Position numbers and translations under genes: made by a program. DNA of 64,000 nt, from contig NC_050101.1 of assembly GCF_902167145.1 (NCBI RefSeq), positions 127,688,990 to 127,752,989 on the forward strand. Direction: 5' to 3'. Below are positions 1-10,350 of this stretch, piece by piece; the stretch's first letter is position 1; each line of letters opens with the position of its first letter. Source of the stretch: Zea mays (Eukaryota > Streptophyta > Magnoliopsida > Poales > Poaceae). Under the pieces are notes generated by a model. It ran no database searches and was not told the DNA's origin. It saw nothing but the letters and a program-made list of their open reading frames with translations.

Positions 1-1353
1 TGGGCGCGATTAAGGTCAAGGCTCAGTCCACTCAAGGGACGCGATCTTGCCTCGCCCGAACCCAGCATCGGGCAAAGGCAGCCGACCCCGGAGGATTCAC
101 GTCTCGCCCAAGGGCCCCCTCAAGCAACGGACACACCTTCGGCTTGCCCGAGGCCCAGTCTTTGCAGAGAAGCAACCTTGGCCAGATCGCCACGCCAACC
201 GACCGTATCGCAGGAGCATTTAATGCAAGGATCGCCTGACAACTTATCCTGACGCGCGCTCTTCAGTCGACAGAACCGAAGTGACCGCAGTCACTTCGCC
301 GCTCCACTGACCGACCTGACAAGAGAACAGCGCCGCCTGCGTCGCTCCAACTGTTGTGCCACTCGAGAGAGTGAGGCTGACAGCAGCCAAGTCCAGCCTC
401 GGGCGCCATAGGAAGCTCCGCCTCGCCCGACCCTAGGGCTCGGCCCCCGTCTCGGCCTCGGAAGATGGACTTCGCCTCGCCCGACTCCAGAACTCGGACT
501 CAACCACGACTCAGAAGACGACGAACTCCGCCTCGCCCGACCCCAGGGCTCGGACACTGCCTCGGCTTTGGAAGACGGTCTCCGCCTCGCTCGACCCCAG
601 GGCTCGGGCACAGCCTCGGCCTCGGAAGACGGTCTCCGCCTCGACCTACCCGGGGCTCAGACTCGACCTCGGAGGAGCCTCCGCCTCGCCCGACCTAAGA
701 CTCGGACCGACCACGTCACAGGGGGGGCCATCATTACCCTACCCCTAGCTAGCTCAGGCTACGAGGAACAAGACCGGCGTCCCATCTGGCTCGCCCCGGT
801 AAACAAATAATGATGGCGCCCCGCGTGCTCCATGACGACGGCGGCTCTCAGCCCCTTACGGAAGCAAGGAGACGTCAGCAAGGATTCGACAGCCCCGACA
901 GCTATCCTTCCACAGGGCTCCAGCGCTCCTCCGACGGCCACGACATCACATGAACAGGGTGCCAAAACCTCTCCGACTGCCACGACGGCATGTACTTAGG
1001 GCTCTAGCTCCTCTCTGCTAGACACGTTAGCACACTGCTACACCCCCATTGTACACCTGGACCCTCTCCTTACGCCTATAAAAGGAAGGTCCAGGGCTCT
1101 CGTACGAGAAGGTTGGCCGCGCGGGAGAACGGGTCGGCGCGTAAGGCTCCCGCTCTCTCCCACGCGGACGCTTGTAACCCCCTACTGCAAGCGCACCCGA
1201 CCTGGGCGCAGGGCAACACGAAGGCCGCGGGATTCCCCTTTGCCTGTTTTCTTCTCCCCTTCGTGCTCCGTCTCGCGCCGACCCATCTGGGCTGGGACAC
1301 GCGGCGACAATTTACTCGTCGGTCCAGGGACCCCCGGGGTCGAAACGCCGACA
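1..1353 (+). mobile_element. Huck-type gypsy LTR, 3' part (cut by window start)
   Basis: This stretch aligns by eye along its whole length with the LTR at 26148-27890 and the solo LTR at 51987-53546. The shared features are tandem 'cccagggctcgga' units, a CTATAAAAGG box and an end in CGCCGACA. It begins roughly 80 bp inside the LTR, so the left end and any target-site duplication lie outside the window. It has fewer and more irregular minisatellite units than the other copies. Whether it is a solo LTR or part of an element cannot be told. The family name Huck is from memory. Confidence 0.85.
1077..1084 (+). promoter_or_regulatory. TATA box of Huck-type LTR promoter
   Basis: TATAAAAG lies in the same context, just downstream of a 'tgtacacctgga' block, in all three Huck-type LTRs that reach this far. 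It marks the U3/R border. Confidence 0.7.
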
Positions 1354-3212
1354 ATTACTAAAAATGCTAATATTTAAATAAATCATCTATTCCATCTACC
1401 GATGAGCTTCAACGCCGTGCTTTTTGTAAGTGACATAATTCTTTCTCTCATGCCACTAATGATTGTAAGTGTTTCGACGACAGATTCAATCGGTCAGTAA
1501 CGAGTGACGATTGAAATTTCAAAAAAATGCAAGTGGACACAAAGCCCTTCCCAATAAATATGATCAAGTTTGATAATAAAAAAAATCTTGGTGCGGCCTA
1601 GCACGGCCTATAAGGGCAAGGGCAAGGATGTCATCATCGGCAATACACGAGAGACCTATGAAAACGTAAAAATTTCATGCAGAAAAGTGGTGCGAAAAAG
1701 ATCCCAGATGGAGGGAAACACTAAAGATCACCAACACAGCCTCCAACATTGGGGGCAGGCGCGGGAAGGCGAACAGGCGTGGGCCCCTATTCTGTGCACC
1801 GCGGACGGTCCAACACATAGACGTGGACGGTCCGGGACACCGTCGGACAATTCAGGCGAGTCAGGCGGACAGTCCGGCAGCGCCAAGGAACAACGACGAC
1901 CACGTACCTTCAAACCTTGACAACCAGGTATAAGTGCGTGGAAGACGAATACTTTTAAAATGTTCGATTGGCTGGTCAAAGCCGACCTAACATTTGATCA
2001 GTTATTACTAAATATGTGAAAAGATGGCCGGTCCAAAGAATCGCCCAGCATAGAAACTTCGCTCACCTACCCACGAGCAACGATAGGTCTGACCGATTAG
2101 GTCTTCTCACCAATTGGAAGAGTCAGCTCGTAATGATATTCGATTAAGACCCAATGTATCTACACGGACACCTCCACCCCTATACCCACATGTGCCATAT
2201 TAGTATGCATATCTTCCAACACTTTATGTACCCAATCAAATGTGAGGAATTCCACCGTACCTATTTGGGATGCCATAGTACCCCGCCTGGAGGGCATCCC
2301 AAACTTTTATATTTGACAGGTTGGCACTACCAGTGCAATATCGATTGGGTTCACCGCAATCTAGTCACCAAACATAGGTCCAAGTGTCCAACAAGATTGC
2401 CGGACTACACGACCACGAAGGCCGATCGATTCAACAGGGGAACATGGAGAGAAAATATCTACGAGCGCCAAAAGGATGACAGGCGGAGATATCATAAGGG
2501 AACAATAAAGAGCCGATGATTTTTTGATAAATTTACCAAGACAAATAAGGAGAAATACACAGGAGCAACTAGCAATGCAGTTAACCCGAAATACTCCATG
2601 TCCGATGGTATCCATCGGATCTAACACGGTCTCAAAAGCGCAAATTGGAGTGTCTGAGAACAAAGGAGAGTAAAGAAAGAGGCAAAGAAAATATTTAATG
2701 ATACACATCCACAGTACCCCCACCACAAAAGAGGTGGAGAGCAAAGACCGTCGTAGCAACTCAAGCAGTCACGAAGACAGAAGACGAAACAGCAGCTACG
2801 AAGCTCTCTCCAGAAAAGGCGGACCGTCCGACCCCTGAGTTCGGACCATCCTCACCTCGCCAAGAAACCTCCGACAACACACCAACACCTATGGACGAAG
2901 GTAACATCAAGGAGGACGACCTACTGGGGGAAGGATCTGGTCGACTACGGAACCTCGCCCGAGCACGCATAAAATTAGGTATGTAGGATGACGAGCTGAT
3001 CACGACTAATATGACACTTAGCGATGTCGGGGGCGATAATCCGATCAAGGCCCTTACAAGCACATAACAATATCATCCTACCATGTAGCAAGACGCTTAG
3101 GAAAGTCGATGTTGTCACATTGAGTTAAATCCAAGTTGTATCAGTGCTTTTGGTTCGCGTAGCTTCCAAAAAGAGGAGGGCATGTATTTTTATAACTAAA
3201 ACTAAAAGTTAG
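1354..3212. other. Decayed repeat-like DNA, no assignable gene
   Basis: Short frames such as 2154-2519 (plus, 121 codons, Lys/Arg-rich end) show no domain I recognise. The 1790-1880 stretch carries several 'ggacggtcc'-type words that are common in maize retrotransposons. It is probably the internal region of an old element, but no LTR, primer-binding site or polymerase motif is visible, so I leave it unnamed. Confidence 0.4.
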
Positions 3213-4720
3213 AGCAACTTTAAGAAAAAAGTCCAATTATTCCATAAACTCTACTCTCTTCATGAATTATAATTTATGATGAAGCGTCAAAGTATTTTAG
3301 ATTTGACTAAATTTATATAACGGATTATAAAAATATAAACATCAAATAGATATATTATAAAAATATAATAGTACTTATTTAGCATAATAATAATAATAAT
3401 AATATAAATTTAGTTAAATTTGAGATGTTTTAATTGGAGGAAGTCCGACTTGGTCATTGATCACTTTGAACTTGGATAACTTCAGTGTCCGTATCAATCA
3501 TATTATGAGTGTGTTTGGTTTGGCTTTTGGCTTTAGCTTTTCCTCCCTAAAAGTCAAAAGACAAACCAGAGGGTCGGATCTAGGAAGCAGCTTTTTCGAA
3601 AAGCCGACTTTCTCGCAGTGCAAAATTGAAAGCACCCTGGACGTGTTTTTAGTGGCTTTCGGATGCCGTGAAAAATATATCGAAGAACTTTTAACGGTTT
3701 TTAGTGGTTTCCACCAAATGGTTTTTAGCTTTTTAACAGCTCACAGCCAGAGCTCAATCAAATATATCCTATGTATCTATCTAGCTTGTGACTTGTGAGT
3801 CGAGACATGGTAAGATAAAAAAAGAGACAAATCTATTATACAACTTGCAGCAAAGTAAATTGGCTAAATTTGCACTTTTATAATGTCTGCCCCTTTATTA
3901 GTCCAACATGGAAGTAACCTAGAACCTGTATTAATCAGGGACAACCTTATCTTTTTACACAATAGTTAATGATATTTAGTTAGTTTTAGTCCATATAACC
4001 AAATTGATATTCTAAGACTAAAGTTTAGAACAGTGACTAAAAGAACTAAACATAACGAAAAAAATTTATAAAAAATACGTACGGGAGAACTTAGCCCCAC
4101 AAAAGATTTCAGAAATTTTCAAGAGCTACAGTTGGGTTTTTATTTTAAAAATTGCAAACTAAGGTGCTACAGAGCTAGCACAACATAAACTGAACACAAA
4201 ATAAAACTAAGAACTATTTTTTAAAGTTCAAGCAACTTTAAGAAAAGAGTCTAGGTATTCCATCAACTCTACTCTCTTCATGAATTATTATGAAGAGTCA
4301 AAGTATTTTAGATTTGTCTAGAATAATAGAAAGAAATATAAAAAATATATAACAACACATAGATATATTATAAAAGTATAATTAATAAAAATATAATATA
4401 CTTATTTAGTATTGTAAATATTATTGTTTTATTATATAAATTTAGTTAATTTTAAGATGTTATAATTTGGGCTGGAGGGAGTCCGGCTTGGTCATTGATC
4501 CACTTTGGACTTTGCCCGTATCGATCATATCTATCTACATTGTCTTTAGCTTGTGAGTGACGACACGATAAGATAAAAAAAAGGAGAAAAATCTTTATAT
4601 CACACTCCATGCGCATCAATCATACTATTCTGAGTAGTTGTCGATCTCAATGAGATTGAGATGCGTGTCAGCCCCATGCTACAGCTTGCAGCAAAGCACG
4701 CCAAGCAAGACGACAGTCCT
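3213..4720. repeat. Diverged tandem duplication next to the acyl-CoA ligase 3' end
   Basis: The block at about 3213-3510 plus 3766-3865 matches about 4228-4700. Shared landmarks in the same order are 'ctctactctcttcatgaatt', 'aaagtattttagatttg', 'gtccg(a/g)cttggtcattgatc', 'agcttgtgag', 'gataagataaaaaa' and 'cttgcagcaaag'. The right copy runs into the 3' flank of the ligase gene and the left copy is an orphan. The left copy is split by the MITE-like insert at 3508-3765. The 3866-4227 segment between them holds nothing recognisable. Confidence 0.7.
3508..3765. mobile_element. MITE-like insertion with imperfect terminal inverted repeats
   Basis: This segment is present in the left copy of the flanking duplication and missing from the right copy, which gives its approximate edges. 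Its ends form imperfect inverted repeats: left 'gtgtttggtttggctttt', and right read backwards 'atatttgattgagctctgg'. It has no coding capacity. The superfamily (hAT or PIF/Harbinger type) is uncertain and no clean target duplication could be fixed. Confidence 0.55.
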
Positions 4721-6467
4721 CTACATCTTGCTAATTCTGCTGGCGCCCTTGTGGGTTGACCCCATCTCCTTGGCAAGGTTGCGGAGCACGTACTTTTGGA
4801 TCTTGCCGGTGGAGGTCTTTGGCAGCTCGTCGCGAAACACCACCGTTCTCGGCACCATGTAGTGTGGCATGCGCTGGCGGCACCACGCGATGACATCGGC
4901 AGCCGTCGATCCCTCCTCCTTGAGGCTCACGAATGCGCACGGCGTCTCTCCCCAGAAATCGTCCGGCCGTGCCACCACCGCGGCCTCGTTCACCGCTGGG
5001 TGGCTGTACAGCACGGACTCCACCTCCACGCTGCTGATGTTCTCCCCGCCGCTGATGATCACGTCCTTGGACCGGTCGCGGATCTCCATGTACCCGTCAG
5101 GATGCATCACGCCGACGTCCCCCGTGTAGAACCACCCGTTGTCGCGTATCGCCGCCTTGGTGGCCTTGTCGTCGTCCAGGTAGCCGAGCATGACGCAGCC
5201 GCCGCGGAGCACGATCTCGCCCATCGTGGACCCGTCGCGGGGGACGCTGCGCCCGGTCTCGCCGTCGACGATGTCCACCTCGGCCATGCCAGGCGTGCGC
5301 ACGCCTTGCCTCGCCTTGAGCCGCGCGCGCTCCGACGCGGGGAGCTTGTTCCACTCCCCCTTCCACGCGCAGCAGACCACCAGCCCCGCCGTCTCGGTCA
5401 GCCCGTACCCGTGGATGACCTCGAACCCGATGGACTCCGTGCGGTGCAGCACGGCAGCCGGCGGTGGCGCGCCGGCAGTTAGGATGCGCACCTTCCCCGG
5501 GAGCGGCCGCCGCACGCCCTCCGGGGCGTTGGCCAGCATGTTGAGCACGACGGGCGCGCCGCAGAGGTGGCTGACGCCGCGGCCCGCGATGGTGGCGTAC
5601 ACCTCGGCGGCGTCGACGCGGCGCAGGCAGACGTTGGTGCCGCCCACCACGGCCATCCCCCATGGGAAGCTCCAGCCGTTGGCGTGGAACATGGGCAGCG
5701 TCCACAGGTACGTCGGCTGCGGCGGGACCGCCCATTCAATGAGCGAGTCGAGCGTGATCAAGAAGATCCCGCGGTGGCAGTGCACCACCCCCTTGGGCTC
5801 CGACGTCGTGCCGGAGGTGTAGTTGAGTACCATCGGGTCCCACTCGCTGGCCGGCCGAACCCACGCGAACTCCGGGTCGCCCTTCTCGAGAAGCCCCTCG
5901 TACGTCAGTGACCCGGGCGGGGCGGCAGGGAGCCCCTTCTCGTGGGGATCCTCGACGGGGATGACGCGCGGTGCCGGGTGCCCCTGCGGGAGCTGCTTCA
6001 GCGCGTCTCTGATAAGCGTTAGAGACGCCGGGTCCACGAAGACGAGCTTGGAGCCGGAGTGGCGGAGCAGGACGGCGACCGTGCGCGCGTCCAGGCGCAT
6101 GTTGATGTTGTTGAGCACGGCGCCGCTCATGGGCACTCCGAACTGCATCTCGTACATGGCCGGCACGTTGGGCAACAGCACGGACACCTACGCCAAGAGG
6201 AATGGTTTAACCAAATCAGACTTGTTCATTTCCAGGCGCCAATCCGCGGAGCTGCTGACCGAGGCTTACGATGTCGCCGCGGTTGATGCCGAGAGAGACG
6301 AGCGCGGAGGCGAGGCGGAGGCATCGCCGGTGTGTCTGGGACCAGGTGAAGACCGTGTCGTGGTACACGACGGAGTGGCAATCGCCGAAGACGGTGGCCG
6401 AGCGCTCCAGGAAGCCAAGCGGCGTCAGCGGGCACGAGTTCGCCGGATTCGCGCCGAGCCTGTCCAT
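4721..6467 (-). CDS. Peroxisomal-type acyl-CoA ligase (acyl-activating enzyme, ANL superfamily)
   Basis: The enzyme joins a carboxylic acid to CoA through an acyl-AMP intermediate. There are two exons, 6467-6270 (66 codons) and 6187-4721, split by an 82-nt GT-AG intron in phase 0. The intron choice restores the family motif GDIVSVLLPNVPAMYEM across the junction. The product is 554 aa, normal for the family. Visible motifs are the AMP-binding loop YTSGTTSEPKG (about residue 189), HGYGLTET (325), GWFYTGD (417), the RDRSKDVIISGGENIS hinge (about 436) and PKTSTGKIQK with the catalytic lysine (522). The C terminus SKM is a plant type-1 peroxisome signal. The clade resembles AAE/benzoate-, cinnamate- or short-chain acyl-CoA ligases, so the acid substrate cannot be set. 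The first exon starts at the only well-placed ATG. All motifs are intact and no stops occur, so it is probably functional. High GC contrasts with the AT-rich flanks, as is usual for grass genes. Confidence 0.93.
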
Positions 6468-6723
6468 TGCCGGCGCGAAGAGGTCTGGCTTGTGCGAACG
6501 GAGACGGCCTCGCCGATCTACAACTAGCTCGCACTCTCGAAGAGTGGTCGAGGTGGCTGCGGCGGAAGTGAGACTTTATCTGAATGCAGGCGTTTGGTTG
6601 AGTCGGCCAAGATGGGGAAAGAGTACAAGAGCAATCTGGATTTCATTTCTACGGAACAGAGCTAAGTAGGATGCGATTGCAAAGGAAAAGCGATGCTGAT
6701 TATTCAAGTCAGGTAGGCAGCTA

Positions 6724-6733
6724 CTATTATAGG
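6724..6733 (-). promoter_or_regulatory. Possible TATA box of the acyl-CoA ligase gene
   Basis: On the minus strand the sequence reads CCTATAATAG about 260 nt upstream of the start codon, which would give a 5' leader of roughly 230 nt. It is a weak match and the only TATA-like word in the likely range. Confidence 0.3.
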
Positions 6734-7245
6734 ATAACAGCAGCTGACTGAGACTTCACCGGTTCACCTCGCTGCCCTGTGCTGAATCGATCTGAAGGCT
6801 AAGATAAAATGCTTGCACCCTTTACCGGCGGGCACATCCATGCTACCAACTCGCCTATGGACTATCGTTAATTCTTACCTATTATAATGCTATAATACAC
6901 AATTTTTAATGTCATATCGGTTTTTCTTTTAGAAACTTTTATTTAAAGTGAAGCACGGTATTTTATTAAAAAGAATCAAAACATAAAATTAAGAAAATAA
7001 ATAAAATAAAAATTATATTGCTTGAAAAACAATAAAAATACGTAACTCATAAAAGTAATTAAAATTGCATTATTTAAAAAAAATAAAATTATATAATTCA
7101 TAAAAAACTAATTTCTATGGTGCAGATCTTATGTATGCTTCATTAAATGATTTTAGAGCTGATAAAACACCGGACTAGCATGATTGTGACCTCACCTTGA
7201 ATGAAGGTTGCAAACTATGTCGATGCTTTAGGAGTGATAAGAGGA
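6734..7245. other. AT-rich intergenic stretch
   Basis: 6840-7120 is strongly A+T rich, with A-runs and no open frame. I see no repeat boundary or gene in it. The right edge probably belongs to the flank of the dead Harbinger element. Confidence 0.5.
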
Positions 7246-8161
7246 TTATACTACCTCATACTTATCCATATCGTATGATTCTCTAAGCTCATCCTAAATA
7301 ATTATATTGTGTAAAATAATACATGTACGTTTAATCACACTGTGTACTTGTTGGGAAAAAGAACGACCTAGACTAGCAAGAATATGTAAAAGTAAGCTTT
7401 GAGGACCACATATACTCTCTCTATGTTCTTTTATGCTCCCTTATAGCATACAACAAATATTCCCTGCTTTATAGTCTGTATGAGGGGAATGGTCTTTAAA
7501 ATATCGAGCACCACGGGTCCATGTCATCGACGAGGTACTATCCTTGGTTATACTCATGTCCCTTTACCGTGAAGTTTATATTTGGTACTTCTTCCTCAAG
7601 CACGTCAATGAACAATGACGACTTTTTGAGCATGTTGACGTCGTTGTTCGACCTCGCCACCAAAAAAACAATGTCAAATCCACACAAGTATTACGAGGCA
7701 AGCGCTTCAAGCATGATGATCGGCTATCCAATGCCCCATCTTGTAAACTATCATCTCCATTCAATGGGACATTTTCTCCACTTTCAATATATGCAAACTA
7801 TCCTTACTATCATACCAGGAAATCTACTCTCCTCACCCTTAGTTAATAGTCGTCTAAGATCGTCAATAGTGGGACGATGACTATACTCTTCACCAAAACA
7901 TGAAATAACATCTCTATGAAAATATTTGAAGCACTATAAGATCGAGCTTTTCTCCATTTTGGTGTACTCATCAATGGTGTTAGCAACACTACCGTAGGCG
8001 AGCCTGTGTAGGGCAGCGATGCAGTCTTTGGTGAGGGTTTGTTATGGTTGAGTGGATCGGTTCTAAGAGTAAAGTAGGGAATGCTCACCCAACTTTTGCA
8101 TGATTTAAACAAAAAGACTCCTTCGGATGAGGTATCTTCGAGGGAAGTAGAGTAGCGGGTA
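7246..8161 (-). pseudogene. PIF/Harbinger transposase, degraded
   Basis: Reading the minus strand over frameshifts and stops gives the conserved order of plant Harbinger (DDE_4-type) transposases. First is the N-terminal arginine block FPRRYLIRR. Then come 'CIAALHRLAYG', 'IDEYTKMEKSS', 'CFGEEYSHRPTIDDLRRLL', 'SNNDVNML', 'VKGHEYNQG' and, near the end, 'CIILHNIII'. The second catalytic aspartate (SNND) is kept. The first (normally in a 'SLDCMHW'-like block) reads VRIVCIY, so it is lost. At least five in-frame stops are present. Terminal inverted repeats were not found. It is a non-functional relic, probably part of a longer element spanning both flanks. Confidence 0.85.
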
Positions 8162-8888
8162 GACACACAAATCGTTAAAATAGTCTTTGCATCAATCGAT
8201 TATGGATCGATATCGAGCTGCTGGGTCATCGAACTGGCTTGGCTTTAGACGACCCAGCCTGATGTCGAGCTGGACCTGTGTCACTTCGCGACGAAGCAGT
8301 CTCCTCTGCCTATCTATATGTATGTAGAAAGTTAAAGAGAGACGTTCTCCGCATGAGACAGATGATAGATGATGCAGATGATGATGACGAGTAGGAGACG
8401 AGAGCGGGCCTATATATATTTTTGTTTGTTCTTGGTCGGGCATTGGCCCATGGGGATCGAGTAAACTTTTATATATACTGTCCAAAAGATCAGCCCACGT
8501 ATTAGGATGAGGACCATGCATTCACGGATTAACGACTGTATATCCTCGATTTCCTGAGTTCCGTGTTGGAAGACGCTGCTCACACAGTCACTTTCTGACA
8601 CGGCTTCGTTTGGATAGGTTTGCAACGGGGTGGATTGGGCCAAACCCTGTCCGAACGGCGAGCAGATCCACGCCTCGGAAAGATCCAAATATGTGGCGGA
8701 GCGGAACACTACCATCCAACCATGTCAAACTCAAACCGTATGGGTGTCGAGGCGCTTCTCCTCAGATCCGGAAACAAGTCGAGCGCTCGGCTCGACCTCA
8801 TGTCACTCCATTCGTGTCGTCACGCATACTCAGCCTCGTCCGGTGATGTTGCAGTTGTAGATGAGCCTCGTGTCAGCGGGCGGAGAGC
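8162..8888. other. Unassigned sequence
   Basis: Several overlapping short frames exist on both strands between 8192 and 8931, but none shows a domain, a start context or splice logic that I can support. Part of it may be the 5' side of the Harbinger element. Confidence 0.4.
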
Positions 8889-8933
8889 GTCTAAAAATTT
8901 AGATACGGCTGCCGTATCTAAAAAAAATTAGAC
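8889..8933. repeat. Near-perfect long palindrome
   Basis: Left arm 8889-8909 (GTCTAA...GATACGGC), one spacer base, and right arm 8911-8933 form an inverted repeat of about 21-23 bp with one small mismatch and indel zone. The word GAGCGTCTAA occurs directly on both sides of it. The core TACGGCTGCCGTA recurs at 9026-9038, at the left edge of the plastid insertion. Confidence 0.8.
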
Positions 8934-9034
8934 ACGACGGAGCGTCTAATATAAAGGTTCAAAAATAAGAATATGGTCGAGATTTACATTAAAGAAAGGA
9001 GGACAATCCTAAAGAACCCGATATATACGGCTGC

Positions 9035-9108
9035 CGTATCTTAGTTTAGTTTGGTAGAACGCGGGTTTCTAAAACCCGATGTCGTAGGCTCAAATTCTAT
9101 GGAGCGTG
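9035..9108 (+). pseudogene. trnW: Plastid-derived tRNA-Trp fossil (trnW), anticodon altered
   Basis: A tRNA cloverleaf is visible. The D arm is 9044-9059, the anticodon stem CGGGT/ACCCG, and the T arm has loop CTCAAAT. The sequence follows plastid trnW-CCA closely ('ttagtttagtttggtagaac', 'acccgatgtcgtagg'). The anticodon position now reads CTA instead of CCA. The first four acceptor bases are replaced by flanking DNA, so the 5' acceptor strand no longer pairs. It also lacks nuclear tRNA promoter quality, so it is not expected to work. Confidence 0.88.
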
Positions 9109-9282
9109 ATTCCATATATCTTATGTCGAAACTAAAATAACTTAAAAAAACAAAGTAGAATTACAACTCCAATTTGACCTTCTCCAGACAAGAGAGGAGG
9201 CCAATCAAAAAAGAAATATTAATCAATCAAAGATCTAACTGATCCCCACGCCTGTATTGCAAATACACAGTCACGAATAATA
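9038..9282. other. Nuclear plastid DNA insertion (NUPT) from the petG-trnW region
   Basis: The insert carries a trnW-CCA-like sequence on plus and the last codons of petG on minus, about 120 bp apart. These genes are convergent neighbours in grass plastid genomes, so order, spacing and orientation all fit. Similarity starts inside the tRNA acceptor stem (about 9038) and stops inside petG (about 9282), so both edges are cut through genes. This is a small, old insert with many transition-type changes. Confidence 0.9.
9227..9281 (-). pseudogene. petG: petG 3' fragment (cytochrome b6f subunit V), plastid-derived
   Basis: Translating the minus strand gives LFVTVYLQYRRGDQLDL and then a TGA stop. 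This is the C-terminal half of the 37-residue PetG, with one Ala-to-Val change. The N-terminal half, including the start, is missing because the insert ends here. Confidence 0.9.
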
Positions 9283-9299
9283 CCTGGGCCACATGTGGG

Positions 9300-9480
9300 C
9301 CTGTGCCGGGGCGCCTGTTTGGCCATCTATATGCGGATGTGTGGTTTAGGACGTGTTGTCTGCACGGAGGGGCCAGACGTGCGATGGCTTAATTTAAAAT
9401 AGATGTGAGAGGTTATTTGTAAAAATATGATGTGGGACGACCGTTAAAACTGTTGTTTTAATATAGTAGATAGATACATA
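9300..9480. repeat. Dispersed repeat shared with 51815-51986
   Basis: 'gtttggccat', 'tatatgcgga', 'ggaggggccagacgtgcg', 'gcttaatttaaaataga', 'gtgggacgaccgttaaaact' and 'ttaatatagtag' occur in the same order at both loci, with about 10% difference. The common right end, 'ttaatatagtagatagata' here, suggests a family terminus. The family is not identified. Confidence 0.75.
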
Positions 9481-9557
9481 GATAGAGAAATAAAACAGGT
9501 GCAAGTCACAATACCTTACACGTGGGAGAATAAATATTTAAACCATTATCTATACTA

Positions 9558-9600
9558 CTCCCTCCGTTTCGTTTTAGTTGTCGCTGGATAGTGTAAAATT
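9558..9600 (+). repeat. Stowaway-like (Tc1/mariner) terminal inverted repeat, single end
   Basis: TA followed by CTCCCTCCGTTTCG and 'tagttgtcgctgg' is the typical Stowaway end of grasses. The opposite terminus was not found, so this is a one-ended remnant inside the Helitron, or a chance overlap with the Helitron 5' end. Confidence 0.5.
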
Positions 9601-10042
9601 GAACTCTGACCAATTCTCTAGAGGAGCCCACGCTTAACCAAGCCACCTACAGTTGTTTTGTGTTACATGGTGGTCATTTATTTTATTTTAATAGCCGAAC
9701 GTTGTTTCTCTCCCAAGTCTCCTTTTGGCTCTCACGCGCACAACAACGACTCCAAAGAAACCGCACAACGACGATGAAGTCTCTACTACTACTTCTTCCC
9801 TCCCCGCCCCTCCCTCTCGTCGTCTCTCTTGCCCAACTGCCCGCCCCCAACCGTGTCGCCGCCCATGCGTCCCCGGGCCGACCAGAACCCTACCCGCTCC
9901 GCCCTGCCCCTTCACCTCCTACCTCTTCTTGCGATGTCATCCCGACCCCCTACGTTCGAGCCGACCCGAACCCTATCCGTCCCTAGTGCCTATGTTGTTG
10001 TTGTGGTGCCCGCGACGGAGGGGATGGCACGCAGATCCTCTA

Positions 10043-10221
10043 GCTGGCGCCGAAAGGGATGAGCTCGAAGGCGTGAGGTGCGGGAGGTCTGACTCGGAGA
10101 CCAGGCGGTTGTGGTCGCAGCCGACGATGGCGTCGAGCTCCTGCTACGCCTTCCTAAGCACGTCCGCATGCTGGATCAGCTCGGCCAGCGCCCACTCCAC
10201 TGTGTTGGATGTCGTGTCCGT
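10043..10221 (-). pseudogene. Captured cytochrome P450 fragment
   Basis: The minus strand translates to TDTTSNTVEWALAELIQHAD, then VLRKA, a stop, QELDAIVG and LVSESDLPHLT. This is the oxygen-binding I-helix region of a plant CYP of the CYP75/CYP76 kind. After a frame break it continues as FELIPFGAS, the start of the heme-binding region. The roughly 100 residues normally between these parts are missing, so the fragment is internally deleted. It has an in-frame TAG and no start. It lies opposite in orientation to the other captured fragments. Confidence 0.8.
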
Positions 10222-10350
10222 CCTAGGTACGCCCCCACCACTCCCCCTCCCTCCCCCTAGATGTATCGTTCACCTAGATCCGGCCTCATCCCTGGTTTTC
10301 TCCGGGGGCACTTTGAAAATTATGTAATACTTCCTTTTGCTTACTCCCAA

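Noticed and set aside
4796..5911. Several 100-230-codon plus and minus frames
   Set aside because: They are alternative frames of the GC-rich acyl-CoA ligase exon.
8192..8931. Overlapping frames of about 75-110 codons
   Set aside because: No domain, splice logic or start context. Probably Harbinger flank or noise.
9035..9108. Functional amber suppressor tRNA
   Set aside because: The acceptor stem no longer pairs at its first four positions and it is within a plastid-derived relic.
9660..10327. 200-codon plus frame in the Helitron
   Set aside because: It crosses the P450 fragment on the opposite strand and is Pro/Ser/Arg-rich without a domain.
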